Shown piece after piece: positions 25,497 to 33,875 of a stretch of DNA of 64,000 bases. Numbering within the stretch: position 1 is the first letter of the stretch; each line of letters opens with the position of its first letter. The stretch comes from Kibdelosporangium banguiense (GTDB lineage: Bacteria; Actinomycetota; Actinomycetes; Mycobacteriales; Pseudonocardiaceae): contig NZ_JAGINW010000001.1 of NCBI RefSeq assembly GCF_017876405.1, positions 11,173,203 through 11,237,202 on the forward strand. Reading direction: 5' to 3'. The notes under the pieces are model-generated. The model ran no database searches and was not told the DNA's origin. It was given only the letters and a program-made list of their open reading frames with translations. A program made the position numbers and the translations under genes.

Positions 25497-26774
25497 ATGC
25501 GGATCCTGTTGACCGTCTGCTCGGACAAGAGCCTCTTCTACTCCATGGTGCCGTTGGCGTGGGCACTACGCACGGCCGGGCACGAGGTGCGCGTGGCCAG
25601 CCAGCCCAAGCTCGCCGACACGATCACCCAGGCCGGACTGACCGCGGTCCCCCTTGGCCGTGACCACCGGATCTGGCAGGCGCTGTCGCGCAACCCGGAG
25701 AAACGCCGTGCGGTCCGGGCCGGTCTGCTCGAGCCCTACGACGTGGTGGAACGGCCGGACGTCACCTGGGAGCACCTGATCAAGGGCTATGACCATCAGG
25801 TCACCTGGTGGCACAAGGCCGAGAACTTCCCGATCGTCGACCAGCTGGTGACCTTCGCCCGGCACTGGCGACCGGACCTGGTCATCTGGGAACCCGTCAG
25901 CTACGCGGGATCCATCGCCGCCGAGGCCGTCGGCGCCGCGCACGGCCGTCTGCTGTGGAGCATGGACGTCTTCGGTCTCACCCGCGAACGCTTTCTGCGG
26001 ATGAAGTCCATTGAGGACAATGCGGGAGACCCGCTGCGCGAGTGGCTCGCGGCCAACGCGGCCAAGCACGGCGTGGAGTTCTCCGAGGACCTGGTGACCG
26101 GGCAGTTCACCATCGACCAGTTCCCGTCTTCACTGCGCATGTCCGCCGATCTCGACTACGTGCCGATGCGGTACACGCCCTATGGCGGGCCCGCCGCCGT
26201 TCCGCAGTGGCTGACCGTTCCACCCGAGCGGCCCCGGGTCGCGCTTACGCTTGGCATCACCGCGACCGACCACTTCGACGGCTACACAGTGAATCTCCCG
26301 TCGATTCTCGACTCACTGTCCGATCTGGACGTCGAGATCGTGGCCACGGTCGCGGACAAGGAACGCCACAAGCTGGACCGTGTTCCCGGCAACGCCAGGA
26401 TCGTCCCGTACGTCCCACTGCACGCCCTGGTCCCGACATGCGCGGCCGTCATCCACCATGCCGGTCCCGGAACCCTGGCGACAACATCGTTGCACGCGGT
26501 TCCCCAGCTCACATTGCCCTGGGATTTCGACGAGCCGGCCCTGGCCCGCAAACTCGCGCGACAAGGCACCGGACTGACCCTCGACCCCACAGCCGCCACG
26601 GGTGAGACCGTCCGAGACGGCCTGCTACGCCTGATGAACGAACCAGTTTTCCGTGCCAGCGCCGAGAAGCTGCGTGACGAGATGCTCGACATGCCCACCC
26701 CCAACGACATCGTCACGCGGCTGGAAGAACTCACCACCGGAAGGCAGAGCCATGCGCGTCCTGTTCGCCACTGA
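25497..26774 (+). CDS. Glycosyltransferase GT8 (EryCIII-like family 1)
   Basis: 425 residues, ATG preceded by AGAGGAAG. Blocks: MRILLTVCSDKSLFYSMVPL, PDVTWEHLIKGYDHQVTWWH, PDLVIWEPVSYAGSIAAEAVG, YTPYGGPAAVPQWLTVPPER and donor site IHHAGPGTLATTSLHAVPQLTL with WDFDEPALARKLARQGTG. Its last eight codons run 23 bases into GT9, an unusually long overlap for this array and a likely sign of a slightly extended C-terminus. Confidence 0.9.
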   Translation: MRILLTVCSDKSLFYSMVPLAWALRTAGHEVRVASQPKLADTITQAGLTAVPLGRDHRIWQALSRNPEKRRAVRAGLLEPYDVVERPDVTWEHLIKGYDHQVTWWHKAENFPIVDQLVTFARHWRPDLVIWEPVSYAGSIAAEAVGAAHGRLLWSMDVFGLTRERFLRMKSIEDNAGDPLREWLAANAAKHGVEFSEDLVTGQFTIDQFPSSLRMSADLDYVPMRYTPYGGPAAVPQWLTVPPERPRVALTLGITATDHFDGYTVNLPSILDSLSDLDVEIVATVADKERHKLDRVPGNARIVPYVPLHALVPTCAAVIHHAGPGTLATTSLHAVPQLTLPWDFDEPALARKLARQGTGLTLDPTAATGETVRDGLLRLMNEPVFRASAEKLRDEMLDMPTPNDIVTRLEELTTGRQSHARPVRH

Positions 26775-28020
26775 GCCGGGGTACACCCTGTTGCAGTTCA
26801 TGGTGCCGTTGGCCTGGGCGCTACGCACCGCCGGCCACGAGGTTCGTGTCGCCAGCCAGCCGGACTTCGCGCCGCAGGTCACCGAAACCGGCCTGACCGC
26901 CGTACCCGTCGGCCGGAACTTCATGGCCACCATCGGTCCCGACGAACCTGACGACGTCATGAGCGCGCCGTTCGACGTCGTCGATCATCCCGAGCGAACC
27001 ACATGGCAGCACATGAAGACCGGGTACCGCCAGCAGCTTGACGAGTTCTACAAGCCGGTCAACTTCCCAGTGATCGCCGGCGTGGTTGAGTTCGCCAAGC
27101 ACTGGCGGCCGGACCTGGTCATCTGGGAACCCGGGTGCTATGCGGGCGCGATAGCGGCCACGGTCGTGGGCGCCGCGCACGCCCGGGTGCTGTGGAGCCG
27201 GGATATCTTCGGCGTCGCAAGGGAACACTATCTGCGGCTGAAGAACGGCCAACCGCCGGACGACAAGGGTGACCCGCTGGCCGAGTGGCTTGCCTTCCAT
27301 GCCACCCGCAACGGCGTGGAGTACTCCGAGGACATGGTGTGCGGGCACGCCACGATCACCACCTTCCCGGAATCCCTGCGCATCCAGTCCGGCCGGCTGC
27401 ACTACGTTCCCATGCGCCACGTGCCCTACGGCGGCCGGTCGGTCGTTCAGCCCTGGCTGTGGAAAACCACTGAGCGGCGCAGAATCGCCCTCACATTGGG
27501 AAGCAGTGTCGTCTACGAACACCCTGGCGGGCACATCCTCGACATCAGGGAGATCCTCGCCGCGCTGGCCGAGGAGGATGTGGACGTCGTGGCCACCATC
27601 GCCGAAGAGCAACAGCGGAAACTGGGCTCTGTTCCGGACAACGCCACCGTTGTGGCGTTCGCTCCGCTCAACGAGCTGGCCGCGACCTGCGACGCCGTCA
27701 TTCATCACGCCGGTCCGGGAACCCTGGCCACCACTACGCTGCACGGCGTACCGCAGCTCGCTCTGCCATGGGAATTCGACGAACCGGCCATCGCCGACAT
27801 GCTCGCCGGGCAGGGTGCGGCACTCACGACACACGCGGCACTGGCAACCGGCGACACGGTCCGGCGGGATGTGCTCCGGCTGCTGGACGAGCCGTCGTTC
27901 CGGAAGGCCGCCGGCCGGCTGCGCGACGAGATGCTCGCCATGCCCGCCCCGAACCAGGTCGTCCGCGACCTCGAAGAGCTCACCGCCCGGCACCACGGCG
28001 CCTCCGCCGGGCAGCACTGA
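26752..28020 (+). CDS. Glycosyltransferase GT9 (EryCIII-like family 1)
   Basis: 422 residues from the ATG at 26752, inside the end of GT8; the N-terminus MRVLFATEPGYTLLQFMVPL fixes this start. Differences from the paralogues include WEPGCYAGAIAATVVG, YGGRSVVQPWLWK for YGGPAVVPxWL, and HATITTFPESL where most have HFTIDQLPxSL. The donor site is standard (IHHAGPGTLATTTLHGVPQLAL with WEFDEPAIADMLAGQGAA). Shares the long LGSS-type beta strand region with GT10. Confidence 0.9.
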   Translation: MRVLFATEPGYTLLQFMVPLAWALRTAGHEVRVASQPDFAPQVTETGLTAVPVGRNFMATIGPDEPDDVMSAPFDVVDHPERTTWQHMKTGYRQQLDEFYKPVNFPVIAGVVEFAKHWRPDLVIWEPGCYAGAIAATVVGAAHARVLWSRDIFGVAREHYLRLKNGQPPDDKGDPLAEWLAFHATRNGVEYSEDMVCGHATITTFPESLRIQSGRLHYVPMRHVPYGGRSVVQPWLWKTTERRRIALTLGSSVVYEHPGGHILDIREILAALAEEDVDVVATIAEEQQRKLGSVPDNATVVAFAPLNELAATCDAVIHHAGPGTLATTTLHGVPQLALPWEFDEPAIADMLAGQGAALTTHAALATGDTVRRDVLRLLDEPSFRKAAGRLRDEMLAMPAPNQVVRDLEELTARHHGASAGQH

Positions 28021-28043
28021 CCGATCCCCTGGGGAGGCAAACC

Positions 28044-29306
28044 ATGCGCGTCCTGGTCACGACTCATCCGGGCAACACCGTCTTCTATCCCATGGTGCCG
28101 TTGGCGTGGGCTCTGCGTGCTGCGGGTCATGAGGTGCGCGTCGCGAGCAACCCGGACTTCGCCGGCACCATCACCCAGGCCGGGCTGACCGCCGTTGCGG
28201 CCGGCCGGAACGTCCGCCTGCTCAACCTCGGCGACGAGGCAGACGAGTCCGATGTGGACACCGGACTCAACGCGCCGTACGACGTGGTCGAGGCGCCGGA
28301 GAAAACAACCTGGGAGTACATGAAAGCCGGGTACGAGCAGGACGTCCCGGGGTGGTTCACCGCCTTCACCGGGCCGGTCCTGGGTGACCTGGTGGCCTTC
28401 GCCCGGCAGTGGCGGCCCGACCTGGTCATCTGGGAACCGACCAGCTACGCCGGGCCGATCGTGGCCAAGGCGTGCGGTGCCGCGCACGCCCGGATGCTGT
28501 GGAGCCTCGACGTCTTCGGCGTGACCAGAGGTCACTACCTCGGACTCAAGCAGCGGCAACCGCCGGACGACCGCGGCGACGCCCTGGCCGAGTGGTTCAC
28601 GAAGTACGGCAAGAAGTACGGCGTGGACTTCTCCGAGGACATGGCGACCGGCCACTTCACGATCGACCAGCTTCCGCGGTCGCTGGGCATCGAGGCCGAC
28701 CTGCACTACGTCCCCGTGCGCCACGTGCCGTACGGTGGGCCGGCGAGTGTTCCGCGTTGGCTGTGGACCCCGCCGGAGCGTCCCCGGGTCGCGATCACCC
28801 TGGGCAGCAGCCTCATCGCCGAACGGCCCGCCGAGTACAACTTCGACCTGCGGGGCGTTCTGGATTCCCTCGCCGGTCTGGACATCGACATCGTGGCCAC
28901 CATCGCCGACGAGGAACGAGGCATGGTGCCGGACGTCCCGGCGAACACCACCATCGTTTCCTATGTCCCACTGCACGCCCTGGCACCGACGTGTGCGGCG
29001 ATAATCCATCACGCGGGCATCGGAACCCTGGCGACCACGTCGTTGTACGGCGTACCGCAACTGACGCTGCCGTGGGAATTCGACGAACCGCTGTTGGCCC
29101 GGAATCTCGCCACGCAGGGCGCCGGCTTGGCCATGAATCCCACCGAGGCGACCGCCGAAACCATTAGGCGGAACCTGCTCCGGCTTCTCGAGGAACCTTC
29201 CTTCACGAGTTCGGCCCAGCGGCTGCGCGACGAAATGCTGGCCATGGCCGCACCACGGGATGCCATTCCGGAAATCGAAGAGCTCACCTTCAAGCATCGC
29301 GCATAG
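28044..29306 (+). CDS. Glycosyltransferase GT10 (EryCIII-like family 1)
   Basis: 420 residues, ATG preceded by GGGGAGG. Blocks: MRVLVTTHPGNTVFYPMVPL, DEADESDVDTGLNAPYDVVE acidic loop, PDLVIWEPTSYAGPIVAKACG, HVPYGGPASVPRWLWTPPER and donor site IHHAGIGTLATTSLYGVPQLTL with WEFDEPLLARNLATQGAG. Last glycosyltransferase of the array. The glycosidase-like gene follows directly. Confidence 0.9.
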   Translation: MRVLVTTHPGNTVFYPMVPLAWALRAAGHEVRVASNPDFAGTITQAGLTAVAAGRNVRLLNLGDEADESDVDTGLNAPYDVVEAPEKTTWEYMKAGYEQDVPGWFTAFTGPVLGDLVAFARQWRPDLVIWEPTSYAGPIVAKACGAAHARMLWSLDVFGVTRGHYLGLKQRQPPDDRGDALAEWFTKYGKKYGVDFSEDMATGHFTIDQLPRSLGIEADLHYVPVRHVPYGGPASVPRWLWTPPERPRVAITLGSSLIAERPAEYNFDLRGVLDSLAGLDIDIVATIADEERGMVPDVPANTTIVSYVPLHALAPTCAAIIHHAGIGTLATTSLYGVPQLTLPWEFDEPLLARNLATQGAGLAMNPTEATAETIRRNLLRLLEEPSFTSSAQRLRDEMLAMAAPRDAIPEIEELTFKHRA

Positions 29307-30352
29307 TGTGCTATTTTCGCATTATGGGGTCAAGTCTTGTCCACAAAGGAATAAATTACAGCGTCGGCATGAACCATGTCGGCGATGGGTGTACCCGTGA
29401 ACTATGGCGGACAGATCTCGTCGAACAGGAACTCCGGGTCATCCGCGACGAGCTGAACTGCACTTCGGTGAGCATCTACGGCACCGAGATCCCCCGGCTG
29501 ATCGAGGCGACGGGCATCGCACTGTCACTCGGCCTCACCGTGTGGCTGCAACCCCGGCTGTTCGACGGCACCACAGCGGAAACTCTCGACCACCTGACGG
29601 AGACCGCACGGGCCGCCGAACAACTGCGCACACACCATGAAGACCTGATCCTGAACATCGGTTGCGAGTATTCGCTCTACACCACCGGAATCATTCCCGG
29701 TGAGGATTTCATGGAAAAAGGCTTCCCCTTGGGCTCACCGCGCTGGTGGCCTCTGCTGCCACTGTTCAACAAACGGCTGAACGTCCTGCTCGCCAACGCC
29801 GCGGTGGTGGCGCGATCGCATTTCAAGGGGGCGATCACGTACGGCTCCGGCCTGTGGGAGAAGGTCGACTGGACCCCGTTCGACATCGTCGGGTCGAACC
29901 ACTACCGGCACGAGTTCAACGAGGCGAGCTACCTGCGCGACCTTCGCAGGCTGCACCGGTACGGCAAGCCGGTGGCCATTCTGGAGTTCGGCTGCGGGAG
30001 CTACCGCGGAGCCGAGAAGGACGGGCCACGGGCACAGCGCCTGGTCGACTGGACCAGTCCCGGCAAGCTGGCGGTACTGGAGTCGGCACCGCCGAGGAAA
30101 GAAGCCGTACAGGCCCGGTACATCGCCGAGCTGGTCAAGATCTATTCCACGGAGAACGTGTTCGCCGCGTTCGCCTTCGAGTTCATCCAGCCGGCCTCGC
30201 CCTATTCGCCGGATCCGCGCCACGACCTCGACCGGGCCGGCTACAGCGTGGTCAAGGTCTATCCCGACGGCTCCGAGCGGCCGTACTCAAGCGGCTACTG
30301 GGAACCGAAGGCCGCCTTCCACGAACTGGCCAAACACTACCGCTCGTTGTAA
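29306..30352 (+). CDS. TIM-barrel glycoside hydrolase-like protein
   Basis: 348 residues from a GTG that shares one base with the GT10 stop, or 342 from the ATG at 29324. No signal peptide is seen. The layout is that of a (beta/alpha)8 glycosidase: an early strand with VSIYGTEIPRLIEAT, then LTVWLQPRLFDGT, an acid/base-like NIGCEYSLYTTG near residue 115, VGSNHYRHEFN, and a nucleophile-like strand VAILEFGCGSYRG near residue 230. Actinomycete homologues are sometimes labelled abortive infection protein without support. Its place at the end of a glycosyltransferase operon suggests trimming or transglycosylation of a sugar chain, or a check on misassembled glycosides in the cytoplasm. The reaction is unproven. 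Confidence 0.6.
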   Translation: MCYFRIMGSSLVHKGINYSVGMNHVGDGCTRELWRTDLVEQELRVIRDELNCTSVSIYGTEIPRLIEATGIALSLGLTVWLQPRLFDGTTAETLDHLTETARAAEQLRTHHEDLILNIGCEYSLYTTGIIPGEDFMEKGFPLGSPRWWPLLPLFNKRLNVLLANAAVVARSHFKGAITYGSGLWEKVDWTPFDIVGSNHYRHEFNEASYLRDLRRLHRYGKPVAILEFGCGSYRGAEKDGPRAQRLVDWTSPGKLAVLESAPPRKEAVQARYIAELVKIYSTENVFAAFAFEFIQPASPYSPDPRHDLDRAGYSVVKVYPDGSERPYSSGYWEPKAAFHELAKHYRSL

Positions 30353-30390
30353 GGACTGTGAGGGCCGCGACATCCTGGCCCTCACAGTCC
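30353..30390. terminator. Terminator hairpin after the glycosyltransferase operon
   Basis: Perfect 14-bp stem GGACTGTGAGGGCC/GGCCCTCACAGTCC with a 10-base loop. It starts right after the stop of the glycosidase-like gene and lies between it and the convergent ABC exporter gene, so it probably ends transcription from both sides. Confidence 0.8.
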
Positions 30391-30406
30391 ACTGCGGACG
30401 CCGTGG

Positions 30407-32188
30407 CTACTGGGCGGCGATCAACTGCGTCGCCGCCAGTTCACGGTAGAGATCGTCGTTCTCGACGAGCTCGTGGTGCGCACCGATCGCCCGCACCCGC
30501 CCGGCTTCCATCACCACTATCCGGTCCGCGCGGACCACAGTGGACAGCCGGTGCGCGACTACCAGTACGGTGGTCTCCTTGGCGGCGTGCTCGATCGCCT
30601 CACGCAGCGCGAGCTCGTTCAACGCGTCCAACTGGGATGTCACCTCGTCCAGCAACAGCAGTCGCGGCCTTCGCAGCAACGCTCGGGCGACGGCGATCCG
30701 CTGCCGCTCACCGCCGGACAGTGTGTTGCCACGATGGCCGACCTTGGTGTCCAGCCCATCCGGCAGCCGTGCGACCAGGCCGTCGAGCCGGGTACTCACC
30801 AGCACCCGATCAATGTCCTCGTCGCTCGCGTCGTCGACGCCCAGCAGCAGGTTCTCCCGCAGTGTGCCGGCCAGTACCGGCGCGTCCTGTTCGACATAGC
30901 CGATCGCGGACCGCAACCGGCCCAACGGCCAGTGCCCGATATCGCGCCCGTCGAGGGTGATCTGTCCGCTGTCGGGTTCATAGAACCGTTCGATCAGCGC
31001 GAACAGCGTCGACTTGCCCGCGCCGGACGCGCCGACGAACGCGGTCACCCCGCCCGGCGGGACATCGAAGCTCACACCGTGATGCACCGCGGATTCGGTG
31101 TCCGGATACCGGAAGACGACATCCTCGAACCGCAGCGACGCGGACGTGCGGGTGTCGTCGCCAGGCAGCGCCCGATGTTCGATGTCAGCTTCCACGTCGA
31201 GCTGCTGCACGTCACGGATCCGGCGCACAGCCGCGACGCCCGCGCTGAACTGCGCCACCGAGTCGAGCAGCTCGGTCGCCGGTTCGATCAAGTAGAACAG
31301 GTACAGCAGGAACGCGATCAGCGTGCCGAGTGCGGTGTCGCCCGAGGCCACCCTGGCGCCGCCGATGCCAAGCACTGCCAGGAAGGACAGGTGGATCCCC
31401 ATCATGGCGATCGCGCCCATGGCGCCGTCCATCCGGGCCAGCTTCACACCGTACTTCCAGGCGCGGTCGGAAGCCGCGACCGCGTTGGCCTCCACCTGTG
31501 TCTCGACACCGGTTGCCTTGATCGTCCGGAACGCCCCCAATGAACGTTCCAACGTGTTGCCGATGTCCCCGAGCGATTCCTGGACCGTGACGTTGTAGCG
31601 GGTGTAGACCGGGGCCAGGATTCCGACCAGGATTCCGCACACGACGAGCACGCCGAGCGTGACGAGAACCAGGACCGGCTCCATCACGACCATGGCCGTC
31701 AGGATCGCGACCATCATCAGGATGCCCTTGACCGAGTCGATCAGGGCGTGGCTGACCGCCTGGTTCATCAGGGTGGTGTCCGTGCTGACCCTGGACATCA
31801 GGTCGCCCGGTGGGAATCTCGCGAACTGCGACACCCGCAACCGCAGGATCCGGCGGATCAGCTTCAGCCGGGCGTCCCGGACGACCGACTCCGCGGTACG
31901 GCCGAGCAGAAAGCTGCCGAGCAGGGAGAACATCGCACTGGCGAGCACCGCCACGGTCAGCAACAGCAGCAGTCCCCCCACCGTCTCGTTGCGCTCGAGC
32001 GCGTCCACCAATTCCTTGGTGACCATCGGTTCCAGTAGCCCGGTCAGGCCGCCGAGCAGGCCCAGCACACCGCCGAGCACCACTGTCCAGCGATACGGAC
32101 GGGCATAACCGAGCAATTCTCGCCATGCCGACAAGGTGAATACACTGACCTCGTCGGTCTCGTCAGTCTCGGATTCTTTCCGGTCCAC
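30407..32188 (-). CDS. ABC exporter half-transporter (membrane domain fused to ATPase)
   Basis: 593 residues from a GTG at 32188, chosen because GGAGGAA lies six bases upstream; a longer in-frame start at 32323 lacks this. An N-terminal six-helix ABC transmembrane domain (about 25-315) is followed by a full nucleotide-binding domain: Walker A GASGAGKST, Q-loop YVEQDAPV, signature LSGGERQRIAVARALL, Walker B RLLLLDEVTSQLD and H-loop VVAHRLS. Acts as a homodimer in the cytoplasmic membrane. As the only transporter in the cluster it is the likely exporter and self-protection factor for the glycoside product. Divergent from GT11 across a region with operator site C. Confidence 0.92.
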   Translation of the reverse strand: MDRKESETDETDEVSVFTLSAWRELLGYARPYRWTVVLGGVLGLLGGLTGLLEPMVTKELVDALERNETVGGLLLLLTVAVLASAMFSLLGSFLLGRTAESVVRDARLKLIRRILRLRVSQFARFPPGDLMSRVSTDTTLMNQAVSHALIDSVKGILMMVAILTAMVVMEPVLVLVTLGVLVVCGILVGILAPVYTRYNVTVQESLGDIGNTLERSLGAFRTIKATGVETQVEANAVAASDRAWKYGVKLARMDGAMGAIAMMGIHLSFLAVLGIGGARVASGDTALGTLIAFLLYLFYLIEPATELLDSVAQFSAGVAAVRRIRDVQQLDVEADIEHRALPGDDTRTSASLRFEDVVFRYPDTESAVHHGVSFDVPPGGVTAFVGASGAGKSTLFALIERFYEPDSGQITLDGRDIGHWPLGRLRSAIGYVEQDAPVLAGTLRENLLLGVDDASDEDIDRVLVSTRLDGLVARLPDGLDTKVGHRGNTLSGGERQRIAVARALLRRPRLLLLDEVTSQLDALNELALREAIEHAAKETTVLVVAHRLSTVVRADRIVVMEAGRVRAIGAHHELVENDDLYRELAATQLIAAQ

Positions 32189-32547
32189 CCGGTTCCTCCA
32201 GTCGACGCCGCATCGGCAGCCGAAATCGATACGCGGAAAGGCGCGATCAACCAATACCCCGGACGCCATCATACTGACGCCGGAAGCCACGGCGCCGAAT
32301 CCGGCGGCAGTCTTTCCCGCCAATGCTGTCTCGCCGGCGGGACGACCGGCGTGCGGACGCTTTCCGCGGGATCACAACAATGATCACTCTTGCGAACGGC
32401 CGGGAAAATCGAAATCCTTGACCGCCGGGGCCCGTGCCACGCGCCGCTGGACGGCGTTCGCGCCCCTGCCATCCGCAGCCGAGCCGAAAACCGCCGCGAC
32501 AAAACCGACCGAAAAACACAACTGGCTGTCCAGCGATCAGGAGAACC
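32189..32547. other. Divergent promoter region between the ABC exporter and GT11
   Basis: 359 bases without a convincing gene. It contains operator candidate site C at 32327-32344. I see no other structure in it. Confidence 0.55.
32327..32344. promoter_or_regulatory. Operator candidate, site C (TGTCTCGCCGGCGGGACG)
   Basis: Variant of sites A and B. The inner part CTCGCCGGCG equals 10 of the 12 bases of the LmbU target CTCGCCGGCGAG as I recall it. It is located between the divergent exporter and GT11 genes, about 140 bases from the exporter start and 200 bases from the GT11 start. Confidence 0.6.
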
Positions 32548-33810
32548 ATGCGCGTCCTTTTCACCACGCTTGCCAGTCCCACCCTGCTGTACTTCATGAC
32601 TCCATTGGCGTGGGCGTTGCGCACGGCCGGCCATGAGGTACGCGTGGCGTGCGAACCGGATTTCGTGGAGAACGTCACCAACGCCGGACTCACCGCCGTC
32701 CCGATCGGCCCGAGCGCCGAGGAAATGGACGAGGACGAGGACGAAGACGAGGACGAAGAAGACGGCCAGGTACCCCCTCCCTATGACGCGGCTGTGTCTC
32801 CGGAGAGCGTCGATTGGGACCACATGCTGACCGGATACCGCGAAGCCGTCGTCGGATGGCACAAGCTCCTGAACGAGGATCTCATTCCCGATCTAGTGGC
32901 CTTCGCCCAGCAATGGAAGCCTGATCTGGTCATCTGGGAACCCGGCGCCTACGCGGCGGCCGTCGCGGCCAAGGCGAGCGGCGCCGCCCATGCGCGAATC
33001 CTGTGGTGCCTGGATATTTTCGGAGTCACCCGGGAGCACTACCTGCGGCTGAAAGATCAACGGCCGCAAGCAGACCGTGAGGATCCCCTCGCCGAGTGGC
33101 TCGCGGAGGAGGCCGCCCGCCACGGCGCCGAGTACAGCGAGGACATGGCCGACGGCCAGTTCACCATCGAGCAACTCCCGCCGTCAGTCCAGTTCCACGC
33201 CAAGCAGCTGGACTACGTGTCCCTGCGCTATACCCCGTACGGGGGCCCCGCGTCCGTCCCCGCCTGGCTCTGGACGCAGCCCGAGCGGCCGCGCGTCGCC
33301 CTCACTCTCGGCCTGAGCCTGCCCGCGGAACAAGACCGCTACGCGGTGAACATCCAGGACATCATCGACGCGATCGCCGACCTCGACATCGAGATCGTCG
33401 CCACCGTCGACGACAGCCAACGGCACACGTTGGGGACCATCCCCGACAACGTCACCGTCGTTCCGTACGTGCCCCTCCACCATCTCGCCCCCACGTGCTC
33501 CGCGATCATCCATCACGCCGGAGCCGGCACTCTCGCCACCACAACGCTGTACGGCGTGCCGCAGCTCGCCCTGCCGTGGGACTTCGACGAGCCGTTGATC
33601 GCCGAGAGTCTTGTCAAGAGTGGGGCGGGCCTGATGGTGCCGGCCGCCGAAGCGACCGGAGCGTCGGTTCGCGACAACCTCGTCCGGCTGCTCAACGAAC
33701 CCGCTTTCCGGCAAGGCGCCGAACAGTTGCGTGACGAGATGCTCGCCATGCCCTCAGCCAGTCAGTTCGTTGCGCAGCTTGAAGAACTCGCCGCGAAGCA
33801 CCGGCCGTGA
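32548..33810 (+). CDS. Glycosyltransferase GT11 (EryCIII-like family 1, acidic insert)
   Basis: 420 residues from the ATG at 32548 with CAGGAGA upstream. Blocks: MRVLFTTLASPTLLYFMTPL, PDLVIWEPGAYAAAVAAKASG, YTPYGGPASVPAWLWTQPER and donor site IHHAGAGTLATTTLYGVPQLAL with WDFDEPLIAESLVKSGAG. A run of alternating Glu and Asp (MDEDEDEDEDEEDG, about residues 59-72) fills the loop that is only mildly acidic in GT6, GT7 and GT10. It is transcribed alone from its own promoter, apart from the main array. Confidence 0.9.
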   Translation: MRVLFTTLASPTLLYFMTPLAWALRTAGHEVRVACEPDFVENVTNAGLTAVPIGPSAEEMDEDEDEDEDEEDGQVPPPYDAAVSPESVDWDHMLTGYREAVVGWHKLLNEDLIPDLVAFAQQWKPDLVIWEPGAYAAAVAAKASGAAHARILWCLDIFGVTREHYLRLKDQRPQADREDPLAEWLAEEAARHGAEYSEDMADGQFTIEQLPPSVQFHAKQLDYVSLRYTPYGGPASVPAWLWTQPERPRVALTLGLSLPAEQDRYAVNIQDIIDAIADLDIEIVATVDDSQRHTLGTIPDNVTVVPYVPLHHLAPTCSAIIHHAGAGTLATTTLYGVPQLALPWDFDEPLIAESLVKSGAGLMVPAAEATGASVRDNLVRLLNEPAFRQGAEQLRDEMLAMPSASQFVAQLEELAAKHRP

Positions 33811-33821
33811 GTAAGGCCTGA

Positions 33822-33863
33822 CGGGTGATGCCGACAGTGGCGAACCACTGCCGGCATCACCCG
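33822..33863. terminator. Terminator hairpin between GT11 and the second LmbU-type gene
   Basis: 19-bp stem with one mismatch (CGGGTGATGCCGACAGTGG against CCACTGCCGGCATCACCCG) and a CGAA tetraloop (33841-33844). It is positioned between two convergent genes, 12 bases after the GT11 stop. Confidence 0.8.
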
Positions 33864-33875
33864 TACCCCGCGTTC

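Noticed and set aside
29306-30352. Abortive-infection (phage defence) gene
   Set aside because: That label is carried over between annotations. The strands and carboxylates look like a TIM-barrel glycosidase and the context is glycoside biosynthesis.
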